Assembly: GCF_012927305.1 (NCBI RefSeq)
Contig: NZ_JABBGH010000001.1
Coordinates: forward strand, 1 to 64,000
Length of the DNA stretch: 64,000 nucleotides
Direction: 5' to 3'
From: Hymenobacter polaris
GTDB taxonomy: Bacteria; Bacteroidota; Bacteroidia; Cytophagales; Hymenobacteraceae
In this document: positions 16,712-24,715 of the stretch, piece after piece
Layout of the letters: each line of letters starts with the position of its first letter
Numbering within the stretch: the stretch's first letter is position 1
Position numbers and translations under genes: made by a program
The notes under the pieces: model-generated
The model's database searches: none
Told to the model about the DNA's origin: nothing
Seen by the model: only the letters and a program-made list of their open reading frames with translations

Positions 16712-17542
16712 ATGCTCATCATCGACTGCCACTGCCACGCCGGGCGCGGCGACGGCCTCACCGGCCCCTGGGACACCGACGCGCCGCTGCGCCCCTACCT
16801 GGCCTGGGCCGACGAGGCGGGCATTGCGCGCACGGTGCTCTTCGCCGCCTTCCATTCCGACTACGCCCTGGCCAACCGCCAGGTAGCCAAGTTGGTGCAG
16901 CAGCAGCCCGAGCGCTTCTACGGCTTTGCCTTCGTGCACGCCCAGCGCGACCGCGGCCGGATATTGGATTTGGTGCGCACCGCCGTGGAGGAGTACGGCT
17001 TCGTGGGCATCAAGCTGCACCGCTACGATGCCCGCATCAGCCGCGAGGTGTGCGACGTGGCCCGCGCCTTTCGCCTACCCGTGCTCTACGACGTGGTGGG
17101 CGAGGCCTCGGTGGTGGATTTGCTGGCCGCGCAGTACCCCGACGTCAACTTTATCATCCCGCACCTAGGGTCCTTTTCCGACGACTGGCGCGCCCAAACT
17201 GCCCTTATCGACTACCTGGTGCGCTGCCCCAACATCTACGCCGATACCTCGGGCGTGCGCCGCTTCGACATTCTGCAGCGGGCCGTGGCGCGGGCCGGGG
17301 CGGGCAAATTCCTCTTCGGCTCCGATGGCCCCTGGCTGCACCCCGGCGTGGAATTAAGCAAGATTCACGCCCTGCACCTTGCCCCGGCCGAGGCGCAACA
17401 GGTGCTGGCTGGCAACCTGCTGCAACTCATCGGCCGGGTGCGCCCGGCGGTGGGGGAGGGCGCCGCCCGGCGCGTGGCCGTGGCCGCCGCCCCCCTAGGC
17501 CCCGAATGGCGCGACCCGTGGCTGGTGGGCGCTCAGGAGTAG
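16712..17542 (+). CDS. Amidohydrolase family 2 (TIM-barrel metal-dependent hydrolase)
   Basis: The protein has 276 aa. The ATG at 16712 places the metal motif HCH at residues 7-9 (LIIDCHCHAGRG), as expected for this superfamily. Further barrel landmarks are GFVGIKLHRYD, FIIPHLGSFSDDW and FLFGSDGPWLHP, which supply the later His and Asp ligands. Known members are decarboxylases or hydrolases of small aromatic or lactone substrates. It starts 16 bp after the deaminase-like gene and closes the locus; the last ~40 residues (Arg/Ala-rich, ending WRDPWLVGAQE) extend past the usual fold. Confidence 0.85.
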   Translation: MLIIDCHCHAGRGDGLTGPWDTDAPLRPYLAWADEAGIARTVLFAAFHSDYALANRQVAKLVQQQPERFYGFAFVHAQRDRGRILDLVRTAVEEYGFVGIKLHRYDARISREVCDVARAFRLPVLYDVVGEASVVDLLAAQYPDVNFIIPHLGSFSDDWRAQTALIDYLVRCPNIYADTSGVRRFDILQRAVARAGAGKFLFGSDGPWLHPGVELSKIHALHLAPAEAQQVLAGNLLQLIGRVRPAVGEGAARRVAVAAAPLGPEWRDPWLVGAQE

Positions 17543-17567
17543 GCCGTAGGGAAATTGGAATAAAAAA

Positions 17568-17656
17568 GGCGGTCATGCTGAGCTTGCCGAAGCATCTCTG
17601 CCGCATCGTCCGAGTGACGTTCAGTAGAGATGCTTCGGCAAGCTCAGCATGACGTT
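17568..17656. repeat. Dispersed palindromic element (GAAGCATCTC family)
   Basis: GGTCATGCTGAGCTTGCCGAAGCATCTCT on the left is matched by AGAGATGCTTCGGCAAGCTCAGCATGACGTTCT on the right. It lies between two convergent genes and may serve as a transcript end for both. Confidence 0.85.
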
Positions 17657-17668
17657 CTATTACCCAAT

Positions 17669-19060
17669 TCACTCCGGGTTGGCTTCCTGCAGGCGCAGGG
17701 GGCTAGGGGAATCGCCGTGGCGGTGCATCTGCAGAATGCGCTCGCTGCAGCGCAGGCGCAGGGCGGCGCGCTTCAGGTTGCCGTGCTCGTGGCTGATGGC
17801 CACTTGCTTGGCAATATCGGTCACCTGGTCTTTTATCTCCTTGAGGCCCAGGCCTTGGTAGAGCAGCGAGGTGATGCAGGCTTCCAGCTCGCCGGAAGTG
17901 GGCACCGGCGCACCCAGGCGCTCAAAGTCGGGCCAGTCGGCCCGCGGAATGTCGCCGATGGTAATGGGCCCATCGCCGGGGTGCTTGCTGGCAATGCGCG
18001 CGATAAGCTGCTGCAGCTCCCGCACGTTGCCGGGGTAGTCGCGCACCAGCAAAAAGTCGTACACCTGCCGGTCTACCACCTGCTGGGGGCCGCGCAGCTG
18101 AGCAAAGAAGTGCTGCGCCAGCGGCACGATGTCTTCGCGGCGCTCGCGCAGGGCGGGTAGCTGGCAGGTCCAGCCCGACACGCGGTAGTACAAGTCCTGC
18201 CGGAAGCTGCCCTTCTGCACCTCGGCCAGCAGGTCGCGGTTGGTGGCGCTTACCAGCCGGAAGCTGGCGTGCCGCCAGGTGTTGCTGCCCACGCGCTTGT
18301 AGGTGCCCTCTTGCAGGGCCCGCAGCAGCTCGGCTTGCAGGGCCAGCGGCAATTCGCCCAACTCGTCCAGAAACAGCGTGCCCTCGTGGGCCAGCGCCAC
18401 GGCCCCGTCGCGGGTGCTGATGGCGTTGGTAAACGCGCCCTTCTCGTGCCCAAACAGCTCGCTGCCCGACAAGCCCGGAATGAGATTGGTGCAGTCTACC
18501 ACCACGCAGTCGCGCTTGGCGGGTCGCGCGTCGAGGCGGTGAATCTCTTTGGCCACTAGCTCCTTGCCGGTGCCGCTCTCGCCCGTTATCAGCACCTGGC
18601 AGCTCGACAGGGCCATGTCTACCACTTGGTGCAGGGTGTCGCGCCAGCGGGCGCTGCTGCCCACCAGGCGGCGCTGCAAGTCGGCTACCTGGGTTTCCAG
18701 GGTGTGCTGGTAGCGCAGGCGGGCCGCCACCAGGCCGGCCGGGTCGGCCACCTCCGCCCACGACACCATGTCGCTGACGCCCGCCCGCAGCAGCGCCCAG
18801 GTGGCCGCGCTGGGCAAGGCGCCTAGGCTCACGGCCAGCACGCTGCAGCCGGGAGTGCGGCGCACCTCCTCCAAAACTTCCGCTACCTCGGCCAGAGGCG
18901 CCAGATGGTCCAGAAATAGGATGCCCGGCCCTAGGCCTGCCTCGTGCGGCCGGCGGGGGTGCAGGCCCAGGCCGGCTGCTTCAAGCTGCACCACAATGTC
19001 GGCCAGCAGGGTGAGCTGGCGGGTAAACGGCAAAAACCAAACAGGGCAAGTTGTTTTCAT
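17669..19060 (-). CDS. Enhancer-binding-protein-type transcription regulator with a degenerate receiver
   Basis: The protein has 463 aa. Residues ~1-125 look like a receiver-like domain (GILFLDHL with D51) without the full set of phosphorylation residues. The AAA+ domain has Walker A GESGTGKE (160-167), GAFTNA (208-213) where GAFTGA is canonical, Walker B TLFLDELGE, and the arginine region ALRERREDI. The C-terminus has a Fis-type helix-turn-helix (NLKRAALRLRCSERIL). Family knowledge: such proteins drive sigma-54 promoters through the GAFTGA loop, so the G-to-N change may affect that contact. It is convergent with the 9-17 kb locus; a regulatory link is only suggested by proximity. Confidence 0.88.
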   Translation of the reverse strand: MKTTCPVWFLPFTRQLTLLADIVVQLEAAGLGLHPRRPHEAGLGPGILFLDHLAPLAEVAEVLEEVRRTPGCSVLAVSLGALPSAATWALLRAGVSDMVSWAEVADPAGLVAARLRYQHTLETQVADLQRRLVGSSARWRDTLHQVVDMALSSCQVLITGESGTGKELVAKEIHRLDARPAKRDCVVVDCTNLIPGLSGSELFGHEKGAFTNAISTRDGAVALAHEGTLFLDELGELPLALQAELLRALQEGTYKRVGSNTWRHASFRLVSATNRDLLAEVQKGSFRQDLYYRVSGWTCQLPALRERREDIVPLAQHFFAQLRGPQQVVDRQVYDFLLVRDYPGNVRELQQLIARIASKHPGDGPITIGDIPRADWPDFERLGAPVPTSGELEACITSLLYQGLGLKEIKDQVTDIAKQVAISHEHGNLKRAALRLRCSERILQMHRHGDSPSPLRLQEANPE

Positions 19061-19396
19061 AAGCTCAGCAGAAAAAAAGAATAGAACGGCCCGCGCCAGG
19101 TAGGCGAGGATGGTAAATATAGGAAAAATTTTATTTCATAAGATACTTACTAATAATTATTTAAGCCCGTCATTAATGCTGGTATATACCTCTGCTTGGA
19201 AACTGCTAGTATAAGATATTGAATGCTTGCTAAGCCGGGCCCTAGGCGCCAGCACCCGCCGCCCGCGCGGGCGCCCGGCCATTGCCTACAGTAGCGCCAC
19301 CAAGACACGAAAAAAGCCCCGGCAACTGCCGGGGCTTTCCCAATTTTTAATGCGAGCAGCACCGGTTTAAGCAGGTGCTGGTTAGCCAAGCCTAGC
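19061..19396. other. Intergenic stretch, AT-rich upstream of the regulator
   Basis: The first ~140 bp are A/T-rich and probably hold the regulator's promoter on the minus strand. The rest holds CCCTAGGC (about 19241) and the terminator of the downstream minus-strand gene. I see no ORF worth calling here. Confidence 0.6.
19310..19338 (-). terminator. Rho-independent terminator of the IscA/SufA-type gene
   Basis: AAAGCCCCGGCA pairs with TGCCGGGGCTTT; read on the minus strand the hairpin is followed by six T. It lies about 60 bp beyond the stop of the A-type iron-sulfur carrier gene. Confidence 0.85.
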
Positions 19397-19744
19397 TTAC
19401 GCCGAGAACGACGAGCCGCAGCCGCAGGTGCTCTTGGCCTGGGGGTTGTTGAAGGTGAAGCCGCGGGCATTAAGGCCGTCCTGGAAGTCAACCTCCATAC
19501 CCAGCACGTACATGGCGTGCTTCTTATCCATGATGAGCTGCACGCCGTCGAGGTCGTACACCTCGTCGTTGTCCTTGGCTTTGTCAAAGCCCAGCAGGTA
19601 GCTCATGCCCGAGCAGCCGCCGCCTTGCACGCCAATGCGCAGGCCGTAGTCGGCGGGCACGCTTTTCTCCTGAATAATATTTTTAACCTCCACCAGGGCG
19701 CGGGGCGTGAGGCCGATGGGCGGGGCTTGCGTGGTAGTAGCCAT
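19397..19744 (-). CDS. A-type iron-sulfur cluster carrier (HesB/IscA/SufA/ErpA family)
   Basis: The protein has 115 aa, normal for the family. The ATG at 19744 gives MATTTQAPPIGLTPRALVEV; the longer frame adds an unlikely leader. The three conserved ligand cysteines are present: C44 in GGGCSGMSY, and C107 and C109 in STCGCGSSF. The protein assembles or transfers Fe-S clusters to apo-proteins in the cytosol. No other suf or isc genes are adjacent, so this is an isolated carrier. Confidence 0.93.
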   Translation of the reverse strand: MATTTQAPPIGLTPRALVEVKNIIQEKSVPADYGLRIGVQGGGCSGMSYLLGFDKAKDNDEVYDLDGVQLIMDKKHAMYVLGMEVDFQDGLNARGFTFNNPQAKSTCGCGSSFSA

Positions 19745-19779
19745 ATGGTAATGCGGAAGTAGACCGATTTCGGATAAGA

Positions 19780-19787
19780 CAAAGATA
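19780..19787 (-). promoter_or_regulatory. Candidate -7 element TATCTTTG
   Basis: On the minus strand this octamer fits the Bacteroidota -7 consensus TAnnTTTG and lies 36 bp upstream of the IscA/SufA-type start. I did not find a convincing -33 TTG at the right distance, so this is tentative. Confidence 0.45.
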
Positions 19788-19957
19788 CAAACGCCCAGGT
19801 TTGGGCTCGCTACTAAAACAGCAATGGCCCAGGCGGGGTTCACGCCGTAAGTTTGCCCTGGCCGGCCGCCTGGCGGGCTAGGGTGGCCTAGGCCATTTTG
19901 CCGCTATAAGTAAGTCTTTTTTTCTTTGTTTTGGCGGGCCAGGGCTCGCCGCCGCGT

Positions 19958-20494
19958 ATGGATGCCACTACGTATTTTTTTGATTTGCTGAAGGTTATTC
20001 TGCCCGCCATCATCGTGGCCGGCAGCATCTTTCTCTTGTTTCGCCAGTACCTCGAAAAAGATACCCAGCGCCGCCTCATCGAGCTGAAGCTGGAAAGCAA
20101 CCGCACCACGCTGCCCCTGCGCCTGCAAGCCTACGAGCGCCTCACGCTGCTGCTCGAGCGCATTTCGCCCAGCAATATTCTGGTGCGCCTGAGCAGCGCC
20201 GGCCAAAGCGCGCCCGACTACCACCGCGCCCTGCAGCAGGAAATCCGGGCTGAGTACGAGCACAACGTGGCCCAGCAGCTCTACATCAGCGCCGAGGCCT
20301 GGGCCCAGGTAAAGCAAGCCAAGGAAAACGTGCTGACAATGGTGAACCGCGCCTTTCACGCCCTGCCCGACCCGCAGCACGCGCGCGGCACCGAGCTGGC
20401 CCGGCGCGTGCTCGAAAGCCTAATGACCGACCAAAACGACCCCACCGCCCCGGCCCTGGACACGGTGCGGCGCGAGGCGGCCCAGCTCTTTTAG
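19958..20494 (+). CDS. Membrane-anchored protein of unknown function
   Basis: The protein has 178 aa. The ATG at 19958 starts MDATTYFFDLLK; an upstream TTG is less likely. One N-terminal membrane helix (LLKVILPAIIVAGSIFLLF, about residues 9-27) is followed by an amphipathic, charged cytosolic helical domain (KDTQRRLIELKLESNRTTLPLRLQAYERLTLLLERI). This layout is common to a Bacteroidota family of unknown function. It is 4 bp from the next gene, so the two are likely one transcript. Confidence 0.75.
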   Translation: MDATTYFFDLLKVILPAIIVAGSIFLLFRQYLEKDTQRRLIELKLESNRTTLPLRLQAYERLTLLLERISPSNILVRLSSAGQSAPDYHRALQQEIRAEYEHNVAQQLYISAEAWAQVKQAKENVLTMVNRAFHALPDPQHARGTELARRVLESLMTDQNDPTAPALDTVRREAAQLF

Positions 20495-20498
20495 CCCC

Positions 20499-20891
20499 AT
20501 GCTGGCCCTAGGCGCCCTCGAAGCCGTGGTTAAGGCCCTCGGGCAGCAGCTAGACGCTCCGCCCGAGCTGCTGCCTACTTTTGGGTACAACCGCGACTTC
20601 GCGTATCCCGAGGTACGGGTGTCGCAAGCCGGCTATCACTGGGTAATTGTAGAGCGGGGCCGCGAGGAAGAAAACCGGGTGTTTGCGCAGCTGGACGAGC
20701 TGCTGTACCAGGTGTTTGAGAGCGTTACGTTCTCGCTGGCCAGCAGCTACGAGCTACGCCACCGCATCGAAGGGCAGGATTCGCGCATCCTCTTGTTTGC
20801 CAGGCAGGTGGCGCTACTGGCGCAGCTTGATGCGAGCTGGGCGGACCGCTGCCGCACCAAAGCCGACTTTTACCTGACCGGGCGGCCCTAG
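20499..20891 (+). CDS. Immunity protein 63 (Imm63)-like protein
   Basis: The protein has 130 aa. The pattern YHWVIVERGREEENRVFAQLDELLYQVFESVTFSLASSYELRHR, with a later RILLFARQVALLAQLDASWADR, resembles Imm63-type immunity proteins, in which an ERG...ELL.WVF..VT motif is conserved. Family knowledge says such proteins neutralise polymorphic toxins. No toxin gene is adjacent. It follows the membrane-anchored protein by 4 bp. The family call rests on remembered motif shape only. Confidence 0.5.
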   Translation: MLALGALEAVVKALGQQLDAPPELLPTFGYNRDFAYPEVRVSQAGYHWVIVERGREEENRVFAQLDELLYQVFESVTFSLASSYELRHRIEGQDSRILLFARQVALLAQLDASWADRCRTKADFYLTGRP

Positions 20892-20933
20892 GCCGGCGTA
20901 ATAACCCGATGAGTATTTAACCGCCTGACTGAC

Positions 20934-21464
20934 ATGGCTAAACAACGCATTTGCGTAGATATGGACGAGGTGCTGGCCGATGCCATTGCCCGCTTCCAGG
21001 AGTGGTACGGCCGCGACTTCCAGCTGGAATTCACCCTGGAGGCGCTGCGCGGCAAGCATCCGCACGAGATAGTGGCTCCCGAGCACCAGCCGGCCCTGCG
21101 CGCCTACCCCAACGCCCCCGGCTTCTTCCGCGACTTGCCCTTGATGCCCGATAGCCAGCGCGTAATGAAGGAGCTAGCCGGGCGCTACGAACTATTTATC
21201 GCCTCAGCCGCTATGGAGTTTGCCAATTCCTTCCTCGACAAGTACGAGTGGCTGCAAAAGCATTTTCCGTTTATCCCGTGGCGCAACTACGTGTTTTGCG
21301 GCGATAAAAGCATTCTCAACGCCGACTACCTCATCGACGACAACGCCTATAATTTCGACAACTTCCGGGGCGAAGGTATCCTGTTCGACGCCCCGCACAA
21401 CGCGCTGGAAACCCGCTACCGCCGCGCCCATAACTGGCAGGAAGTAGGCGAGATGCTACTGTGA
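20934..21464 (+). CDS. 5'(3')-deoxyribonucleotidase (HAD superfamily, NT5C type)
   Basis: The protein has 176 aa, typical for bacterial NT5C-like enzymes. Motif I is ICVDMDEVLAD (nucleophile D9, acid D11). Motif II is LFIASAAME, with the usual Ser or Thr; later come KYEWLQKHFPFIPWRNYVFCGDKS (motif III lysine) and DYLIDDNAYNF (motif IV acids). It removes phosphate from deoxynucleoside monophosphates and so helps balance dNTP pools. It is cytosolic. Confidence 0.9.
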   Translation: MAKQRICVDMDEVLADAIARFQEWYGRDFQLEFTLEALRGKHPHEIVAPEHQPALRAYPNAPGFFRDLPLMPDSQRVMKELAGRYELFIASAAMEFANSFLDKYEWLQKHFPFIPWRNYVFCGDKSILNADYLIDDNAYNFDNFRGEGILFDAPHNALETRYRRAHNWQEVGEMLL

Positions 21465-21486
21465 GTGAGAGCCCCAACGCTAAAAG

Positions 21487-21593
21487 AGAACGTCATGCTG
21501 AGCTTGCCGAAGCATCTCTACTGCGTAACTAACTCCAATCATCGGAATTACTTACGCGGTAGAGATGCTTCGGCAAGCTCAGCATGACCGCCT
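21487..21593. repeat. Dispersed palindromic element (GAAGCATCTC family)
   Basis: Near-perfect arms (GAACGTCATGCTGAGCTTGCCGAAGCATCTCT against its complement ending GACCGCC) lie between two convergent genes. The central ~40 bp are less GC-rich. Confidence 0.85.
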
Positions 21594-21612
21594 TTTTTGG
21601 CCCTAGGGCTGC

Positions 21613-22749
21613 TTACACCGCTTCAGCGGCGTGCACGGCGGCGCGCTCGTAGCACTGCTCGTAGAGCGGCACAATCTTATCCACGGCAAACTCCTCGGCC
21701 CTAGCCCTGGCGGCGGCCTTGAAGCGCGGCAAATTATCGTCTTGCAGCACGTAGAGGGCGTTTTTCACCATATCAGGCACATCGCCGATGTTGCTGAGCA
21801 TGCCCGTCACGCCGTGTACGTTCAGCTCGGGAATGCCGCCGGCGTTGGTGCTGATAACGGGCACCTCGCAGGCCATGGCCTCGAGGGCGGCCAGGCCGAA
21901 GCTCTCGTTTTCGCTGGGCATCAGAAATAAGTCGCTCACGCTCAATACTTCCTCCACAGCTTCGAGCTTGCCTAGGAAGCGCACGTCGCGCTGGCAGTCC
22001 AGCTCGCGGGCCAGCTTCTCCATGCGCGAGCGGTCGGGGCCGTCGCCCACCAGCAGCAGCTTGGCGGGCATGGCCTGGCGCACCCCAAAAAAGATGCGCA
22101 GCACGTCCTCCACCCGCTTCACGGTGCGGAAGTTGCTGGTGTGCAGCAGGATTTTTTCGCCATCGGGCGCGATGGCGGTGCGGAAATGACTCTTCTCCTG
22201 CTTCTTAAAGCGCTGCAGGTCGATGAAGTTAGGGATAACCTCAATGCGGTGCTCGACGGGAAAGTATTCGTAAGTCTCGCGTCGCAAATCGGCCGATACC
22301 GACGTCACGCCGTCGCTCTGGTTGATGCTGAACGTGACCACCGGCTCGTAGCTGGCATCCTTGCCCACGAGCGTAATGTCGGTGCCGTGCAAGGTCGTAA
22401 CCACCGGCACGGTGATGCCCCGGGAGCGCAGAATCTGCTTGGCCAGGTAGGCAGCCGAGGCGTGCGGAATGGCGTAGTGCACGTGCAGCACGTCGAGCTT
22501 TTCGTTCTGGCTGATATCCACCATCTTGGAAGCCAGTGCCGACTCGTAGGGCGGAAACTGGAACAGGGGATAGGTGGGCACGTACACCTCGTGGTAAAAG
22601 AGGTTTTCGTTGAAGAAATCGAGCCGCACGGGCTGGCTGTAGGTGATGAAATGCACGCGGTGGCCGCGCTGAGCCAGGGCTTTGCCCAGCTCGGTGGCCA
22701 CTACGCCGGAGCCGCCAAAAGTGGGGTAGCAAACGATGCCGATATTCAT
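21613..22749 (-). CDS. bshA: N-acetyl-alpha-D-glucosaminyl L-malate synthase
   Basis: The protein has 378 aa, the normal BshA length. It is a GT4-fold glycosyltransferase with the BshA start MNIGIVCYPTFGGSGVVATELGKAL and a DVLHVHYAIPHA segment. The nucleotide-sugar site is visible in FRTVKRVEDVLRIF and in LMPSENESFGLAALEAMACEVPVIST (E-x7-E). It joins UDP-GlcNAc to L-malate, the first step of bacillithiol synthesis. The other bsh genes are not in the window, as is common in Bacteroidota. Confidence 0.93.
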   Translation of the reverse strand: MNIGIVCYPTFGGSGVVATELGKALAQRGHRVHFITYSQPVRLDFFNENLFYHEVYVPTYPLFQFPPYESALASKMVDISQNEKLDVLHVHYAIPHASAAYLAKQILRSRGITVPVVTTLHGTDITLVGKDASYEPVVTFSINQSDGVTSVSADLRRETYEYFPVEHRIEVIPNFIDLQRFKKQEKSHFRTAIAPDGEKILLHTSNFRTVKRVEDVLRIFFGVRQAMPAKLLLVGDGPDRSRMEKLARELDCQRDVRFLGKLEAVEEVLSVSDLFLMPSENESFGLAALEAMACEVPVISTNAGGIPELNVHGVTGMLSNIGDVPDMVKNALYVLQDDNLPRFKAAARARAEEFAVDKIVPLYEQCYERAAVHAAEAV

Positions 22750-22883
22750 GGAAAAAGGAGGGTAGGCGAGGGGCTAACCGCCCAGCGTGGCGGAGGTTTC
22801 GGCGCAACGAGGTAGGGCCAAGCAGGGTCTATACGCAAGCCGCGCCCAAAAGCCACCCCTAGGCCCTAAAAGCGGCGGCAGCG

Positions 22884-22891
22884 TAGCTTTG
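22884..22891 (+). promoter_or_regulatory. Candidate -7 element TAGCTTTG
   Basis: The octamer fits TAnnTTTG and lies 28 bp upstream of the M28 peptidase start. No clear -33 TTG is seen. Confidence 0.4.
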
Positions 22892-22919
22892 GGCAGCACC
22901 TTATATTGATTTGTTCCTA

Positions 22920-24419
22920 ATGAAACAGCTTTTACTGCTAAGTTGCCTGGCGGCCGGCCTCACGCTGCCCCTAGGGGCCTCGGCCCAGCGCAAACCCGCA
23001 CCGGCCGCCAAGCCCGCCGCTACGGGCAACGCCATCGGCGCCATCAAGGAAGCCGACATCAAGCGCGACTTGTTTGCGCTGGCCGGCGACCATTTCCGGG
23101 GCCGCGAGGGCGGCACGCTCGATGAGCTAAAGGCGTCGGTGTGGCTGGCCGACCAGATTCGGGCCACCGGCATGCTGCCGGCCGGCGACGACGGCACGTA
23201 CTTCCAGTGGTTCAGCCTGCAGCGCACCCGCCTGGCCAAAAGCAGCACGCTGCGCATTGGTACCCACGAGATTAAGCTCAACGAGGACGGGGTAGTGACC
23301 GCGCCCACCAACGCTAGCGTGAACGCGCCGCTGGTGTACGTGGGTACCGGCTCGGCGGCCGAGCTGGCCAAGGTGGACGTGAAAGGCAAGGCCGTGGCCG
23401 TGCAGATTGCGGGCGCGCCCACCGACGGCATTAGCTACCGGCGCTACGTGTTTGGCAAGTTTGCCGGGCAGGCCACCGAGCTAGCCAAGGCCGGCGCGGT
23501 GGCGGTGGTGTTTGTGTCGGATGCGCCCTCGCAGGCCCTCTACGACCACTGGAGCCACATTTACGAGCGCGGTCGCTACAGCCTGCCCGGCGCGGCCAGC
23601 ACTAGGGTGGTGAGCACGCCGCCCGTCATCTGGCTGCCGGCCAGCGCCAGCAGCTGGGTGCAGCAGGCCGGCCAGCAGCTCACTGCCGAGCTGAAGGTGG
23701 AGAGTTTCCAGTACCCGTCCGTCAACATCGTGGCCAAGCAGCCCGGCACCGACGCGCAGCTCAAAAAGGAGTACGTGCTTTTCAGCACCCACCAGGACCA
23801 CGATGGCGTGCGCGCCCCCATTGCCGGCGACTCCATCTACAACGGGGCCGACGACAACGCCACCGGCTGCGCGGCGCTGCTGGCCATTATGCGGGCCTTC
23901 AAGCAGCAGCCGGCCCGCCGCTCGGCGCTGTTTGTGTACCAAGGCTCGGAGGAGCGCGGACTGCTGGGCTCCACCTACTTTTCGGCCCATCCTACGGTGC
24001 CGCAGGCCAGTATCGTGGCAGTGCTCAACGCCGAGATGATGGGCCGCAACGCCCCCGACTCGGCCGCCCTGCTGGGCTCGACCCCGCCGCACCTGAACTC
24101 GTCGGACCTCGTGAAAATGGCTTTGGCGGCCAACCAGGCCGGTCCTAAGTTCAAGCTCGACACCGAGTGGGATAAGCCCACCCACCCCGAGGGCTGGTAC
24201 TTCCGCTCCGACCACCTGCCGTACGCGCGCCTGGGTATTCCGGCCATTATGTACACCTCGCTGCTGCACGTCGACTACCACACCCCGCGCGACGAGCCCC
24301 AGCGCATCGACTACGCCAAGCTCACCAACATGACCCGCTGGATGTACCTCACCGGCTGGATGGTGGCCAACCGCACCGCGCCGCCCGCCCGCGAGCCCGG
24401 CTTCAAGCTGGAGCGCTAG
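22920..24419 (+). CDS. Secreted M28-family metallopeptidase
   Basis: The protein has 499 aa. The ATG at 22920 starts a clean signal peptide (MKQLLLLSCLAAGLTLPLGASAQ). A PA-like insert (GTGSAAELAKVDVKGKAVAVQIAG) precedes the catalytic domain. Zinc-site motifs are STHQDHDGV, GADDNATGCAALL, YQGSEERGLLGS, NAEMMGR and the final HVDYHTPRDEPQ. The enzyme is a periplasmic or secreted aminopeptidase or carboxypeptidase of Bacteroidota type. A terminator follows. Confidence 0.9.
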   Translation: MKQLLLLSCLAAGLTLPLGASAQRKPAPAAKPAATGNAIGAIKEADIKRDLFALAGDHFRGREGGTLDELKASVWLADQIRATGMLPAGDDGTYFQWFSLQRTRLAKSSTLRIGTHEIKLNEDGVVTAPTNASVNAPLVYVGTGSAAELAKVDVKGKAVAVQIAGAPTDGISYRRYVFGKFAGQATELAKAGAVAVVFVSDAPSQALYDHWSHIYERGRYSLPGAASTRVVSTPPVIWLPASASSWVQQAGQQLTAELKVESFQYPSVNIVAKQPGTDAQLKKEYVLFSTHQDHDGVRAPIAGDSIYNGADDNATGCAALLAIMRAFKQQPARRSALFVYQGSEERGLLGSTYFSAHPTVPQASIVAVLNAEMMGRNAPDSAALLGSTPPHLNSSDLVKMALAANQAGPKFKLDTEWDKPTHPEGWYFRSDHLPYARLGIPAIMYTSLLHVDYHTPRDEPQRIDYAKLTNMTRWMYLTGWMVANRTAPPAREPGFKLER

Positions 24420-24460
24420 CTGCCCTAGGGGCGCGCGAGCGGCTACAGACGAATAGATTA

Positions 24461-24502
24461 AGCCGGCCAGGCTGCCACTGCGCGCAGCCTGGCCGGCTTT
24501 TT
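24461..24502 (+). terminator. Rho-independent terminator of the M28 gene
   Basis: AGCCGGCCAGGCTGC pairs with GCAGCCTGGCCGGCT and is followed by a T run. It lies about 40 bp past the stop. Confidence 0.85.
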
Positions 24503-24715
24503 CGCTTAACCAAGTAGGCCAACAACCGCTCGCGCCCGCAAATAGCCTGGCTTGTGCGCACCACGTTGGGGCTGGCGGCCCGACCTTTGCGGGCCCTGGC
24601 TTCCGACGCTTACCCGGCGCACCATAATAGCGCCGGTGTGGCGTTAGGAGCAGAAATTACTGGTTTCTGAAACTAGTGGCCCTAGGGGCACCGTGGTTTC
24701 CTTTCTGCTGTACTC

